This document shows positions 38,134-48,200 of a stretch of DNA of 64,000 bases, in pieces (the first letter of the stretch is position 1; every line of letters starts with the position of its first letter). The translations under genes were made by a program, and so were the position numbers. Location of the stretch: positions 496,001-560,000 of the forward strand of contig DIYH01000024.1 in NCBI GenBank assembly GCA_002435755.1, written 5' to 3'. The notes beneath the pieces are model-generated. The model saw only the letters and a list, made by a program, of their open reading frames with translations, was not told where the DNA came from and did not search any database. The stretch comes from Flammeovirgaceae bacterium UBA6059. Lineage in GTDB: Bacteria; Bacteroidota; Bacteroidia; Cytophagales; Cyclobacteriaceae.

Positions 38134-40752
38134 TCATTCATCTTGCAATACCTCGGCAGGATTTCTTCTGACAGTTTTTATGGCATTCGAACTGATCGTT
38201 AGTACAGTAATGGCCATGATCCCGGTGATCGCTAAGAACACATACCACCAGGAGAAGCTCACGTGATAACTGAAGTCATTGAGCCAATTTTGCATCATGT
38301 AATAAGATATTGGTACCGCCACTATTGTTGCTATCGCAATGAGCTGGACGAAGTAGGTATTGATCATTACAAGGATAGACAAGACACTCGCCCCCAGCAC
38401 CTTGCGCACGCTGATTTCTTTGAGCCTCTGGTTGACGGTAGCAGTGACCAACCCAAATAACCCAAGACATCCGATGATGATAGATATGATGCTAAACGCA
38501 ACAAAGATGGTCCTGAAGTTATACTCTGTTGAGTATTGCCTTTTGATGTCGTCGCTCATCATCGAAAGGTCGAGTGGGATAGAAGGTACTACTTCATCCC
38601 ACGCCGATTGGAGACTGTTGATGACCTGAAGAGTATTGTCACCCTTGAATCTTACTGCTAAGGTCGTGTAGCGATCTGCTGTCGTGGGGAGGATACGAAC
38701 GGGTTCAATGGGTTTATGGAGCCCCTCGAAGTTGAAGTCTCTGACCACTCCAACGACGGTTCTTTGATTGGGTGCTTGCCCGAACTTCTTACCAATACCT
38801 TGCTCCGGTGAGCCCCAGCCAAAATTGGCCACTGTAGCCTCATTGACGAGAACAGATCGAGTACTATCTGCAGGGAACTCATCAGAGAAAAAGCGTCCTG
38901 AAGCTAACTCCAGTCCAAATGTCTCTTTGAAATGATTATCGACTCTTAAGGTGTAAATACTCGATCTGATGAAAGTACCATCAGCAGTTTCGATCTCAGC
39001 GCCACTGTTGCTCAATCCATCTACGGGGTAAGAGTTGTGCAAAAACGAAAGGTCACGAACTTCTGGAAGTGACAAAAGTCGATCGCGAATGACGGACGCC
39101 CTTTGTTGTACTTCTTGAGAACCCTGAAAACTGATATGCATGACTTCATTGGTTTTCATGCCTAGTGATTGTTTTTGGATAAAGTTCATTTGGTTTTGGA
39201 TAACAATCATTGAAATCAGCAAAACACCAGTAGCGATGAACTGCGCCACGACCAGCCCTTTTCTCAATAACCCTAGCTCCGTACCAGTTCTTAGTGTTCC
39301 GCGGATGACTTTCAGTGCGTTATATTTTGCGATAGTAAAAGCCGGAACTGCTCCAGAGAGCAAAGACAATGCGAGTACAACTCCACCTATTCTGATAAGA
39401 CCGCCAGGCTCAAATAGATTGAGCTGGTCGTAAGAAGTAATAGCACTGACAAGTGGTAGCATGAGATATGCTAACAAATAGGCAAGTGCCGTACTCAGGA
39501 GAACAATGGTGAAGGTTTCTACCAGCATCTGTCCCATGATAGATCCCTTACCTGCACCTAGCACTTTTCTTAGACCAACCTGCTTGGATCGATATACGGT
39601 ATTCGCGGTAGAGATATTGATATAGTTGATGCAAGCCAAAAGGAGGATGACGATGGCAGACCAACGGAAGACGAGCACTTGTTGGAGACTGCCGTTGGAA
39701 AGGAAATCATACCTGAGATCTGATTTCAGGTGAATAGAAGTCAGCGGCTGTAGAAAGTAATCGTAGTACATGCCCTGCTCAGCCCAGGAGCTTAGTTTCT
39801 CTCGAATGAAAGCTGTAATGTCCTTCTCGAGTTGAGCAACATCTACTCCTTCCTCCAGGAGCAAATAGGTGTGAAACCAGCCACCACCCCAGTTATCGTC
39901 ATAGTTATTAGAGCCCCATATCCTTCGGATGGTCTCCATGGACACCAAGGCCTGGAACTGGATTTGAGAAGTCTCAGGTACATCATCTACAACACCTGTC
40001 ACTTTCAATGAATTACCTTCAACCAAAGCAAGCTCCTTTCCGATAGGGTTTTCATCTCCAAAGTATTTAGTCGCCAGACTTTTGGTGATTACAATTGACC
40101 CTAACTCGTCTAGTGGAGTCTCTTGATCTTCTACCAGATTCGGGAACGAAAAGATGTCGAGGAAGGTAGGATCCACGAGACCTATGTCAGATTGGAAGTA
40201 GACTTCATCGCCCATCTTGATCTGCAGGGTTTCGCGACCAAGTCGGGTGGCAGAATTGACCTCACTGAAAATGTGATGCAGTTGAGCCCCAAGTGCAGGT
40301 CCGGAAACCGCCTGGCTGAAGGTCTCTGCTTCGCTTCTAAAAGTGTTAGGAATACGGTAGATGCGCTCCTTCTTATCATGAAACTGATCCCATGACAACT
40401 CATTGTCAATCCATAAATTGATGAGAATGAAACTGGCCAGACCAGTGGCAAGGCCAATAATGTTAAGCGAGGTGTTAAGCGGGTTTTTCCTCAACGACCT
40501 GATTGATACTTTCAAATGATTTCCGAGCATATGATTTGAGTTTTGACGTTTTCGTGTTTTCCATACATAAGGCCGACAGTGGAGCACAACATCCAGCCAA
40601 AAGAACCATCGAGCCCAAAAGAGACCTCTTCGATCTTTTCGTTCATTGAAGTATTCATAAAATGAACCTTCCAGTTCTTCTACCAACTCTTCCTTGCAGT
40701 ACAGGTGCAGAAACCGGATAGCCAGTGCGGGAGGTAAGACGTTAGTCCCCAT
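38134..40752 (-). CDS. FtsX/MacB-type ABC transporter permease
   Basis: The longest frame starts at 40944, but its first 64 codons only read through the PadR gene. ATG 40752 gives an 872-residue protein that overlaps the PadR stop by 11 bases. It begins with a short prefix domain common in PadR-linked permeases (LAIRFLHLYCKEELVEELEGSFYEYF). Then come two FtsX halves, each with a large periplasmic MacB-like domain (WIDNELSWDQFHD...; ...ADGTFIRSSIYTLRVDN) and four membrane helices with the conserved YINISTANT...QVGLRKVLGA and RLKEISVRKVLGAS motifs. No ATPase gene is adjacent, so the partner must be elsewhere. The substrate is unknown; export of peptides or lipids, or envelope mechanotransmission, is typical. 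Confidence 0.9.
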   Translation of the reverse strand: MGTNVLPPALAIRFLHLYCKEELVEELEGSFYEYFNERKDRRGLFWARWFFWLDVVLHCRPYVWKTRKRQNSNHMLGNHLKVSIRSLRKNPLNTSLNIIGLATGLASFILINLWIDNELSWDQFHDKKERIYRIPNTFRSEAETFSQAVSGPALGAQLHHIFSEVNSATRLGRETLQIKMGDEVYFQSDIGLVDPTFLDIFSFPNLVEDQETPLDELGSIVITKSLATKYFGDENPIGKELALVEGNSLKVTGVVDDVPETSQIQFQALVSMETIRRIWGSNNYDDNWGGGWFHTYLLLEEGVDVAQLEKDITAFIREKLSSWAEQGMYYDYFLQPLTSIHLKSDLRYDFLSNGSLQQVLVFRWSAIVILLLACINYINISTANTVYRSKQVGLRKVLGAGKGSIMGQMLVETFTIVLLSTALAYLLAYLMLPLVSAITSYDQLNLFEPGGLIRIGGVVLALSLLSGAVPAFTIAKYNALKVIRGTLRTGTELGLLRKGLVVAQFIATGVLLISMIVIQNQMNFIQKQSLGMKTNEVMHISFQGSQEVQQRASVIRDRLLSLPEVRDLSFLHNSYPVDGLSNSGAEIETADGTFIRSSIYTLRVDNHFKETFGLELASGRFFSDEFPADSTRSVLVNEATVANFGWGSPEQGIGKKFGQAPNQRTVVGVVRDFNFEGLHKPIEPVRILPTTADRYTTLAVRFKGDNTLQVINSLQSAWDEVVPSIPLDLSMMSDDIKRQYSTEYNFRTIFVAFSIISIIIGCLGLFGLVTATVNQRLKEISVRKVLGASVLSILVMINTYFVQLIAIATIVAVPISYYMMQNWLNDFSYHVSFSWWYVFLAITGIMAITVLTISSNAIKTVRRNPAEVLQDE

Positions 40753-41083
40753 AAGCCGATTTGATTTGCGATAGCGAGATCCTGTCCCAGAGCGCATTGC
40801 GCTGATCTCTGGCCTTTTCAAGCGCCACGATTCCAGCTCTGGATAGCGAGTACATACGCTTCCTTTTACCGCCTCTCTGACTAGTCGCCTCACCCATAGC
40901 ATCTTGAAGCATACCCTTCTTGACAAGTCGGGTAAGGGAGGCATGAACTACACTGTGCACCACCTTGCGACCAGTGACCTTTTCGATTTCCTTGGCAATG
41001 CCCACACTGTAGGCTTCTTCCGGTTGGGCAAGAATGGTGAGGAGGATGTATTCTTCGAATTCTCCGAGGTTAGTACCTTTCAT
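40742..41083 (-). CDS. PadR-family transcriptional regulator
   Basis: A 113-residue winged-helix protein: EEYILLTILAQPEEAYSVGIAKEIEKVTGRKV, VHASLTRLVKKGMLQ, then the basic QRGGKRKRMYSLSRAG wing and a C-terminal dimer helix. PadR proteins usually repress a linked transport operon. Here the permease gene overlaps its 3' end, and two TGTATACA palindromes lie directly upstream, so autoregulation of the two-gene operon is likely. Confidence 0.92.
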   Translation of the reverse strand: MKGTNLGEFEEYILLTILAQPEEAYSVGIAKEIEKVTGRKVVHSVVHASLTRLVKKGMLQDAMGEATSQRGGKRKRMYSLSRAGIVALEKARDQRNALWDRISLSQIKSAYGD

Positions 41084-41095
41084 TTCTGTCGTTTA

Positions 41096-41146
41096 TGTAT
41101 ACAATATACTTAGCCAAATGTAATTAGTTACGTGTTTGTATACAAA
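41096..41146. promoter_or_regulatory. Twin TGTATACA operators for PadR
   Basis: TGTATACA palindromes occur at 41096-41103 and 41137-41144 (the second extended to TTTGTATACAAA), 41 bp apart, about four helical turns. They sit 13-63 bp upstream of the PadR start. The pattern fits a PadR operator pair. Confidence 0.65.
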
Positions 41147-41583
41147 ATAGAAAAAAGCAGTTGACTTTTAGGTTGTTGATGGAAGTTTAGAGTGTTTAAT
41201 CAATGCTGTGGTTGGTCGAGGATAGAACTTTCCAGTACTTTGAAAGTACTTCAACTCTCGTACCGCGCCGGGTTTACCTGCTGAGCAATAGCACCTGATT
41301 ATCAATCACTTATCAAAGTGTCACCCATTTGTCACCTTGATCTTTCAGCGTTTTATTGTTCCCAGGCTTACTTTAATATCTCATTAGTAGAGATAGTGCA
41401 TTTGTCATAACAATTCTTGGAGCTGCAAAGGGGAAGCTGATGTCTCCTTCACTGTTGACTGTAGTAAATTGATAAATGGATTGCTCAGGGACTTCCCTTG
41501 GAAAGTTCCGGTTTCTAAGTCCATAAATCCAATAGTCAGCTTTTGAATTTTGGATTTGGTAAATCATTGGAGTTCAATTTTAA
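41147..41583. other. Gene-free spacer with palindrome and one heptamer pair
   Basis: No convincing gene lies in these 437 bases. A 64-codon minus-strand frame at 41373-41567 has no recognisable family or start signal. Visible features are a perfect odd palindrome AGTACTTTGAAAGTACT at 41234-41250 and the TGTCACC direct-repeat pair at 41319-41336. Confidence 0.5.
41319..41336 (+). promoter_or_regulatory. TGTCACC direct-repeat pair upstream of 7TM regulator
   Basis: TGTCACCCATTTGTCACC contains two exact heptamers at 41319 and 41330, 11 bp apart, about 250 bp before the regulator at 41584. It matches the block upstream of the giant gene at 30985. Confidence 0.6.
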
Positions 41584-43230
41584 ATGATTGCACATATGCC
41601 TGAGAGACGCTTTTTAAATTCATCCTTTATCAGGTTAATGATCATCGGTTTTCTGATCATCAGCGAGGTAGCTGGTTTGTATGCCAACAATAGTACTTTG
41701 GTAGTCAGTACTTCTATATACCATGATGCCAGCAGGAGTCTTTCGTTGGACGAGATACGTCAAAAGGATGTCGATGGAATGTTTCAAGAAGTCAGCCCCG
41801 TCAAGAACCTGGGGATCTCTGCAGACGCGACCTGGGTCAAAGTGGTAGTAGAAAATCCCGGTAGTGAGCGCAGCAATATGTTCTTACGCTGGAAACAGAG
41901 TTTGACCCACTATGTACATTTTTATGAGATTGGTGAAACATCTATAAGAGAAAGCAAATCAGGACTTTCCGTTGAGGACTCAGAGAAGGAAGTTGCCTTA
42001 AATGCTATTTGCTTTCCGATTAGGCTTAGAGCGAATTCCGCCAGTACCTATTTCTTGAAAATAGTGACTCCATACAACAAAGAAATGAATATCTCAGTGG
42101 TGGATAGGAGGCAACTTGATAAGGATGAGCAGGTCTTTAATCTTTTTGCAGGAGCAATTTTCTGTTCACTTTTCGTGATTTGCTTGTACAATCTCTTTCT
42201 TGGTTTTTCATTAAAAGATAGGCTTTACCTCCACTTCTCTGCGGCCAACTTTGTAGAGTCAATAGCGTCAATGACAATGCTAGGGTTATTGCCAGTTGTG
42301 CTTCCTTTTATTCCTTACAACACTTCTCCTTTTATCACAACATTGAGCGTTGGACTTTTTGGTATTGTTTCTTCCAATTTCATCATACAGTTTTTAAGAC
42401 TAAAGGAAACAGATAGGTCTTGGTATTGGGTAATGGTTGGTCTGATCTTCGTCGAATTTTTAGCCATCATGCAAGGGACCATATCCTACTATCTGTTTGA
42501 TGGTACATATCTCCTTCTTCCGGTGGTCAATCTGGTTTTCATTACGCTTGCATTTGTCACTGTCATCGTCGCGTACAGAAAGGGCAATCGCGATGCTCGC
42601 TTTTTGCTGATTGGCTGGTTTGTATTTTGGGTTGGTTTAATGATAAAGCTCCTTACCATCGTTGGTATTATTCCCAGTAATTGGTTCAGCGAGTATTTTG
42701 TTTACACCTCAGGGGTCATCGAATCTGTGCTCTTATCGTTCGCTCTGGCTGATAGATATAACAGGCTGCAAAATGAAAAACTACAGTTGGAGGTCGATTT
42801 GCAGGCAAAGGATAAAGACCTCAACATGCTGGTCGCCAATAATAAGGTGAGGTACGCTGAACGACAAAACTTCTTGTCGGACCTCAATGAACTAGCGAGA
42901 TATGGTCAGGAGGGCCTACAGTCAAAATTGGAATCATTGATTTTGAACCTGAAACAGGGGCTGAACAGTGAGGATAAGTTTATTCACCAAACTGAGAACA
43001 TTGAGGTATTGAATGCCAATTTTGAAGGTAAATTAAAGTCAACTTTCCCGCACTTAAGTAAGACGGAAGTAGAAATATGCCGATACATTAAGACCAATCT
43101 TTCGGTAAAGGAAATAGCAGAAATGCGGCGAACCTCTGAGGGGTCTATCAAAATGGCCCGTCATCGTCTCAAATCCAAATTGCAGTTGGAGAACCAAAAT
43201 CTCGATGATTTTATACGATCCGAATATTAG
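41584..43230 (+). CDS. 7TMR-DISM sensor with LuxR/NarL-like helix-turn-helix
   Basis: A 548-residue protein (Met5 is an alternative start). The N-terminal membrane signal precedes a periplasmic 7TMR-DISMED2-like beta domain (about 35-180: LGISADATWVKVVVENPG, ANSASTYFLKIVTPYNKEM). Seven hydrophobic segments follow (about 185-385), starting FAGAIFCSLFVICLYNLFLGF. Then come a coiled coil (LQNEKLQLEVDLQAKDKDLN) and a C-terminal helix-turn-helix (LSKTEVEICRYIKTNLSVKEIAEMRRTSEGSIKMARHRLKSKL). It lacks kinase and cyclase domains, so it probably acts as a membrane-bound one-component regulator. It is the first of two tandem paralogues that precede the giant gene at 45212; the second is frameshifted. 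Confidence 0.88.
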   Translation: MIAHMPERRFLNSSFIRLMIIGFLIISEVAGLYANNSTLVVSTSIYHDASRSLSLDEIRQKDVDGMFQEVSPVKNLGISADATWVKVVVENPGSERSNMFLRWKQSLTHYVHFYEIGETSIRESKSGLSVEDSEKEVALNAICFPIRLRANSASTYFLKIVTPYNKEMNISVVDRRQLDKDEQVFNLFAGAIFCSLFVICLYNLFLGFSLKDRLYLHFSAANFVESIASMTMLGLLPVVLPFIPYNTSPFITTLSVGLFGIVSSNFIIQFLRLKETDRSWYWVMVGLIFVEFLAIMQGTISYYLFDGTYLLLPVVNLVFITLAFVTVIVAYRKGNRDARFLLIGWFVFWVGLMIKLLTIVGIIPSNWFSEYFVYTSGVIESVLLSFALADRYNRLQNEKLQLEVDLQAKDKDLNMLVANNKVRYAERQNFLSDLNELARYGQEGLQSKLESLILNLKQGLNSEDKFIHQTENIEVLNANFEGKLKSTFPHLSKTEVEICRYIKTNLSVKEIAEMRRTSEGSIKMARHRLKSKLQLENQNLDDFIRSEY

Positions 43231-43263
43231 GCTTAAATGCTATCATAGCTTGTTTTTGAGTAA

Positions 43264-43281
43264 TGTTACTTTTTGTAATCC
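43264..43281 (+). promoter_or_regulatory. Heptamer pair upstream of the second 7TM regulator
   Basis: TGTTACT at 43264 and TGTAATC at 43274 form a 10-bp-spaced direct repeat about 60 bp before the next regulator start. It is weaker than the other copies but has the same orientation and spacing. Confidence 0.4.
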
Positions 43282-43332
43282 TATTTTTTTGTAAAGAATA
43301 GGGTTTGCTCGCTACCATTACATAAAGACCTT

Positions 43333-44954
43333 ATGCGAAGAAGAGCTTTGTGCATTTTTTTGGGCTTATTTCTTGTTAATGGACTTTTAGCTCAGCGCCC
43401 AATCGACATTGCTGGTAAGGTAGAAAATCCAATAGGTTTAAGGCTTGTCCATTACTATGATGCCTCCAACCAATTGACCTATCAAGAAATATTGGACCAA
43501 CCTTTCGCACCAAGCCAGGATCGCATTCTGAACTTTGGCTACAATACCGGGGCAGACTGGTTAAGCTTCTCCCTGCACAACACTGGAGGCGAGGAGTTAC
43601 ATCAAGTGCTGAGGATCAACAAACCCATACTCGATACACTTGAATTGTACTTCGAAGAAAATGGCCAACTAAGAAAAGAAATGACCGGGGCGCTGGTGAT
43701 CAAAGATCGGGAATATGAACACAGCACCTCTAACTACTTCAGGATAAAAGTCTCGCCCAACGACACTGTGAAGTATCACCTGAAGGTGGTCGGGATGCAC
43801 AGCAAACAGCTGGCCATCTACGTCACTTCAGATTATGAATATGCGAAGTACGAACAAAACTCTACGATCATCATGGGCTTCTACCTGGGCGTATTGATCA
43901 TCATCACCGTATATAGTCTGTTTCTTGGTTTCGGGATCCGTGATCCGCTGTACCTGTTGTATGCGCTTTCGAACTTCGGGTCTTTGGTGGCCACATTGAC
44001 CCTTAGGGGCTTTTTCACTGGTTACATATTCAATAACCAACCGGAGCTCTCGCTACTCTTTGTACCGATAAATATCACCAGCTTTTCTGTCCTGAGCTCA
44101 TTTTTCTGCATCCGAATGATCAATATCAAACAGTACAGTAAGGTGGCTTACTATATGTTTTATGCAGTGGTGGTATTCGGCATTTTGGCTGTGGTTTATC
44201 CTTATACACTTCATGAACTGGGCCATCCGTCCACTTTCAAGTTATTGTCTTATGGGACGATGTTTTCACCATCACTGCGATAGCTTCCGGGATCATAGCT
44301 GTTCGCCACGGAGACAAAATCGCCATGTTCTACCTGTTGGCCTGGTTGGTAGGTTGGATAGGTGTGATCCTCTATGTACTGGTTTTGATGGGTTGGCTAC
44401 CGATCAATTTCTTAACAGAAAACCTCTACCTCGTGGGTTCCGTGATCGAAGTTTCGGCCCTGTCTTTTGCATTGGCAAAAAGATACAACCATGTGCTCAT
44501 CGATAGAAACCAGTTGGAAAGGGATCTGAAGTTCAGGGAGAATGACCTGTCGCTGGTGATCTCTGATAACAAGATGCGATATCAGTTTAAGAATGCGCTA
44601 CTTGAAGATCTTGAAAAGTTGAGAGCCCTTACTGGGGATGAACTAAAGAGGAACGTGAACAGCCTTACCTACGACCTTAAATCCCAGGTAGAAAAGGAGA
44701 AGAAGTTCGACTTTTTTGAAGACCAATTAGAAAACATTAATGCGGAGTTCGAAGCGAAATTGAAAGAACGATATCCTGATCTGACCCAATCTGAGATTGA
44801 AATATGCTTTCTCATTCGATTGAATCTTAGCAATAAGGACATAGCCCACTTCAGAAATACCAGCGAAGGAGCCATCAAGACCGTTCGCTACCGAATCCGT
44901 AAAAAAATAGGTGAGGAGATAGACGATCTGAACGAAATGATCAAGAACATTTAG
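43333..44954 (+). pseudogene. 7TMR-DISM/LuxR-type regulator interrupted by a one-base frameshift
   Basis: Two frames together encode a complete paralogue of the gene at 41584: signal peptide (ending LLAQ), periplasmic DISM domain, seven hydrophobic segments, coiled coil and C-terminal helix-turn-helix (LTQSEIEICFLIRLNLSNKDIAHFRNTSEGAIKTVRYRIRKKI). The first frame stops at 44283 inside the 7TM region. The second continues without a gap from FTITAIASG at 44265. Adding one T to the TTTT run at 44263-44266 restores a 540-residue protein, the size of the intact paralogues. It could be a real pseudogene, a phase-variable tract or a sequence error. The downstream half has an in-frame ATG at 44325 and could yield a truncated regulator retaining the DNA-binding domain. 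Confidence 0.8.
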
Positions 44955-45004
44955 TTACAGCACGCTCCTCAAAAAACTGCTTTTCCAACGCTTGAAGATG
45001 GTTT

Positions 45005-45063
45005 TGTTACCTTTTGTTACTAGTCTGTGACCATTTGTATCCGGCCTGTGACCTTTTGTGACC
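45005..45063 (+). promoter_or_regulatory. Six-heptamer, helically phased direct-repeat array
   Basis: Heptamers TGTTACC, TGTTACT, TGTGACC, TGTATCC, TGTGACC and TGTGACC begin at 45005, 45015, 45026, 45036, 45047 and 45057. The spacings 10, 11, 10, 11, 10 average one B-DNA turn, forming three 21-bp units. The array lies about 150 bp before the signal-peptide start of the giant gene at 45212 and is the strongest copy of the motif seen at all the array loci. Confidence 0.75.
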
Positions 45064-45211
45064 TTGTGAAATATTGCAATTGTTTCTGGTACAGGTACAA
45101 TTGTTCATGATTTCATCAAATCGGTCTTTACTGCGAGTTCGAGCTATTGGGATCTCACTATTAAGAAGCGCCCGAAACCAGCTGCTTCTTCCGACTAAAA
45201 CCATAAATGCT

Positions 45212-48200
45212 ATGAAAAGAAAACTATTCACCATTCTTGGAGCATGGGCTCTGGGATTTATTTATCTACCGCTTTTCGGACAAAACATCAGCGGTACATA
45301 CACCATCGGCACTGCCTTAGGTACGGAAGATTATAGTACCATTGCTGCTGCGGTAGCAGACTTAAAGTCCGGGACGATCACCGGAGATGTCACCTATGAT
45401 ATCAGCGCGGGTACCTACAATGAAACCGTTGACCTGAGCTCCATTAACAATGGAAGTTTCACCATCACCTTTACCGGGGCTGGCAAGGAATCAACAATCG
45501 TACATCCTCTCGATGGGCTGGGTGCCAATGCGTCAGGAATAGTGATAGAGAACACCAACCATGTGGTCTTAAACAACTTCACGCTGGAGATGGATGATAT
45601 CGCAGACACGCCAGTCGATTATGAATTCAATGAAGCCAGAGGGATCAATGTGTCTGGAGCTTCAGACATCACCTTGGAAAACCTGATACTCTCCAATGCC
45701 GATTATGTGCTTAATGAAGAATATGACGTTGACATAGCAACAGCACTCTCACTGATTGATGTAGCAGATATCTCAGTTAGCTCAAGCGATTTCAGCGGGT
45801 CGGGTATTTTGATCTATCTGGATGATTTTGATCGTGTGCATATTTCGGAGAGTGAGTTCAGTGATGCGAAACACCACATTTACCATTCGAGAACAGGACC
45901 CACCCAGGCAAATGAACTAACGATTACAGACAATGCATTTACGGGCCCATTCCCGGGAGGCTTTAGCGCGATTTATTTGAGAGGGTTTTATACCGATATC
46001 TTAAATGATAGTTACGGAACCAATCTCTCCATTGAAAATAATGTAATCGATCTGAAAATGGTCAACTCAAATGATGATGTTTCTGGCATTTGGGTGACAG
46101 GGCAGGTTGGACCTGAGATTAGGAATAATGTCGTTGAAGACTGCTTGTATGGACTTTACGTAAGGAATTGCCTTAATGCCGTGGTTGAATCTAATCAAGT
46201 ATATAGGGCGACCAACACCGCTTTTTATCTTCATGGTGGGCAACTAATAGAGGTGTACAATAATGTGCTTCACTCCTCTGTGGGTCAAGGGATGCACACT
46301 GTTAATATCGAAAATTTGAGATTGCTCCACAATACGTTACATGGTGGTGGATCTCATGCTTTGAATCTATATAGTACTTCAGGAGATAGTCTGGTTGTCC
46401 GCAATAATATTTTCTCGGTAGACAATACGGCTGAAACCGAAGTTAGATGGTACATCATAATCTCACCTGAAATCAAGATAGATAACAATCTCTATTCAGG
46501 GAATGCCAATACATATACAGCTACAGCTTATAGGGTAGGAGCAGATATTGGACAAGAGAACGGGCTCCAGCTCACGGCTGCTACTTTTTCTGACTGGCAA
46601 ACAGGCCAGACACTTTATGATCAAAACTCACAGAGCTTTGCTCCGGTCTTTGCAGGGCCGGAGGACTTTCACATTACAAGTGATAAGGACTATCGGTTTG
46701 GCCATCTGGTGACCAATGTCAGCAATGATATCGATGGGGACTATCGCGACCCTTTAGTGGGCTTTGATGTTGGCGCAGATCAATATTGCAGCACAGCATG
46801 TGTACCGCTGGCAGCCCCTGTCGTATCGGGCTTTACGCCGGCCAAGGGACCCATAGGCTCTACCATCCTTGTGGCAGGATCAAATTTTAGTCCTATCGCA
46901 GGAAACAACTTGGTGAAGATTGCCGGTGTACAGGCAAAAGTTACTTCGGCGACTTCAGACTTTCTCAGCGTGGAGGTTCCGATAGGGGCATCAGCGGGCC
47001 AGATCAATGTCAATGTTAATGGGCTGCAGTCTGCCACGAACAATGCGTACCAGGTGACCTTTGAGAGCAATGGCACTTTTGATGAAGAGGATGTCTCTGA
47101 CCCCTTCTTTTTCGAAACAGGAACCCGGCCTTTCAGAGGTATTGCGGCGGATTTTGATGGTGATGGTCTGCTTGACATAGCGTCTTCCAACTATGGAGGG
47201 CAGGACGTGTCGATCCTTAGGAATAGTAGCTCGGGTATTGGTGATATCAATTTTGAATCCCATGTGACATTTACGGTAGGGTCAACACCCAATGGCTTGG
47301 TCTCTGCGGATTTTGATGGAGATGGTAAAAATGATCTGGCATCTGCCAATACTGGCTCGGGCACAATATCGATTCTCAGAAACACAGGCGTGGGCAATAT
47401 CTCGTTCGCCTCAAAGGTTGATTTGCAGGCCACTGCCCGCCCAAAGTCGCTCGCTGCGGGAGATATAGACAATGACGGTAAAGTTGATATAGTCGCCATC
47501 GATGAAGCGAGCGACGTAGTATCTGTTTTTAGAAATGTAAGTACCGGAGCTGGCGACATTAGCTTTGCTGCGAAGGATGGCCTGGCCACTGCCGGCGACC
47601 CATCCAGCATCACCCTTGCTGATATTGATACTGATGGCAAATTGGATATCCTCATTGCCAACTACAACGGCAAGTCCATGTCCATTTTGCTTAATGAAAG
47701 CAATGGTGGATCGATCAGTTTTGGAAGCAGGCAGGACTATCCAATCAACGGGTTAGGATCACATATTGCAGCCGGGGACATGGATGGCGATGGGGTACTT
47801 GATATAGCAGTATCTGCATTTATAGACCTTACCAGCTCAGGTACTTCGCTACACATCGCCCTCTATCACAACGAGAGTTCGCCCGGATCACTCAGTTTCA
47901 ACAAGACGACTATTGAGAATATTCATAGCGGCTGGATGACGATGAATGACCTGAATGGTGATGGACTTTCGGATATCATTATTAGCCAATCGTTTAATGG
48001 ACTCAGCTTTATTATCAATGAAAGCACTATCGGAAATATCAGTTTCGAGCCGGAAGTGCCCATATGGCCGCCAGATGTTTACCCTGTTTCGGTAGTAAGC
48101 GCTGATCTTGACAATGATCAGGAACCTGATATGTTCATGCTAGGGCTGAATGATAACCAGGAAAACCTGGTGGAGATCTACCGTAACCTTGGCTCTGGCA

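Noticed and set aside
40753..40944. Upstream extension of the permease frame by 64 codons
   Set aside because: It lies entirely inside the PadR gene and the internal ATG at 40752 matches the family N-terminus.
41373..41567. 64-codon minus-strand frame in the spacer before the 7TM regulator
   Set aside because: No recognisable family, no start signal and no operon context; it may be a gene fragment but cannot be supported.
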